Part shown: piece after piece, positions 6,198-6,317 of the stretch
How the letters are laid out: each line of letters opens with the position of its first letter
How positions within the stretch are numbered: position 1 is the first letter of the stretch
Assembly: GCA_010025655.1 (NCBI GenBank)
Contig: RGSV01000066.1
Coordinates: 1 to 6,317, forward strand
Reading direction: 5' to 3'
Origin: Acidimicrobiia bacterium
GTDB lineage: Bacteria > Actinomycetota > Acidimicrobiia > Acidimicrobiales > Ilumatobacteraceae
Length of the DNA stretch: 6,317 nt
The notes under the pieces: generated by a model
The model's database searches: none
What the model was told of the DNA's origin: nothing
Seen by the model: the letters and a program-made list of their open reading frames with translations, nothing else
Position numbers and translations under genes: made by a program

Positions 6198-6317
6198 CGA
6201 TGCACCGCGTCTGTGCATTTGCCGACCTTGCTGATGGCGCGGCGGCAAAGTTCGAGGTCGGCCACAACACGGTTGCGGTTGTTCGCATAGGAAATCAGGT
6301 CTACGCAATTGGCAATC
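6194..6317 (+). CDS. Rieske-type [2Fe-2S] ferredoxin, N-terminal fragment
   Basis: The first 41 residues are visible before the window ends. They read MTMHRVCAFADLADGAAAKFEVGHNTVAVVRIGNQVYAIGN, which matches the opening strands of NirD/Rieske-like ferredoxins (V-x-A-x-x-DL, then a strand before the 'vyAi.n.CtH' cluster loop). The cluster-binding CxH and CxxH motifs would lie just beyond the edge and cannot be checked. A Rieske ferredoxin between sufD and sufC is the usual order in many actinobacterial suf operons, which supports the call. The ATG at 6194 overlaps the sufD TGA (ATGA), suggesting translational coupling; the ATG at 6200 is a possible alternative. It may deliver electrons to cluster assembly or be a client, but its role in the operon is not established. 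Confidence 0.75.
   Translation, partial: MTMHRVCAFADLADGAAAKFEVGHNTVAVVRIGNQVYAIGN

Noticed and set aside
1..6317. CRISPR array, tRNA, rRNA or insertion sequence
   Set aside because: No regularly spaced repeat array, cloverleaf-like sequence, rRNA signature or transposase was seen on either strand.

Overview
The window is GC-rich (roughly 60 % by eye, not counted), densely packed bacterial chromosome with no sign of mobile DNA. The gene content and protein flavour point to an actinobacterium. SufB is followed by SufD and then a Rieske-type ferredoxin, YchF has the 'PFAT' form of its switch region, and the DUF192 protein is of the short, leaderless type. A free-living acidimicrobial or similar lineage is my best guess, but that placement is inference, not something the sequence proves.

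Layout. (1) 23-817, plus strand: a TesB-like two-hotdog acyl-CoA thioesterase. It converges on (2) a three-gene minus-strand run read right to left: ychF (3143-2046), a DUF192 gene (2049-1705, 4-nt ATGA overlap with ychF) and rsmI (1679-849). A perfect 12-bp inverted repeat sits exactly at the convergent gene ends (850-892) and contains the rsmI stop codon. (3) 3144-3323: a 180-bp divergent intergenic region between ychF and sufB. It holds two near-identical 22-bp repeats with a palindromic core, an extended -10-like promoter for sufB and a Shine-Dalgarno sequence. (4) 3324 to the window end, plus strand: the start of a SUF iron-sulfur cluster assembly operon. The order is sufB, a small four-cysteine protein of unknown function with a polylysine tail, sufD (5 nt after it) and a Rieske-like ferredoxin (4-nt ATGA overlap, cut off by the window end).

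How the genes fit together. SufB and SufD form the scaffold part of the SufBC2D complex, and the residues known to matter in E. coli for cluster assembly are conserved: SufB Cys376, Glu405 and Cys232, and SufD His292. sufC, sufS and sufU probably lie beyond the right edge. No regulator of the SufR type is next to sufB; its usual place is taken by ychF on the other strand. The minus-strand run groups a ribosome-associated ATPase (YchF) with a 16S rRNA methyltransferase (RsmI), so it has a translation flavour.

The best candidate for something undescribed is the small Cys4 protein at 4801-5139. It is embedded between two core suf genes, tightly spaced to sufD, and matches nothing I can name.
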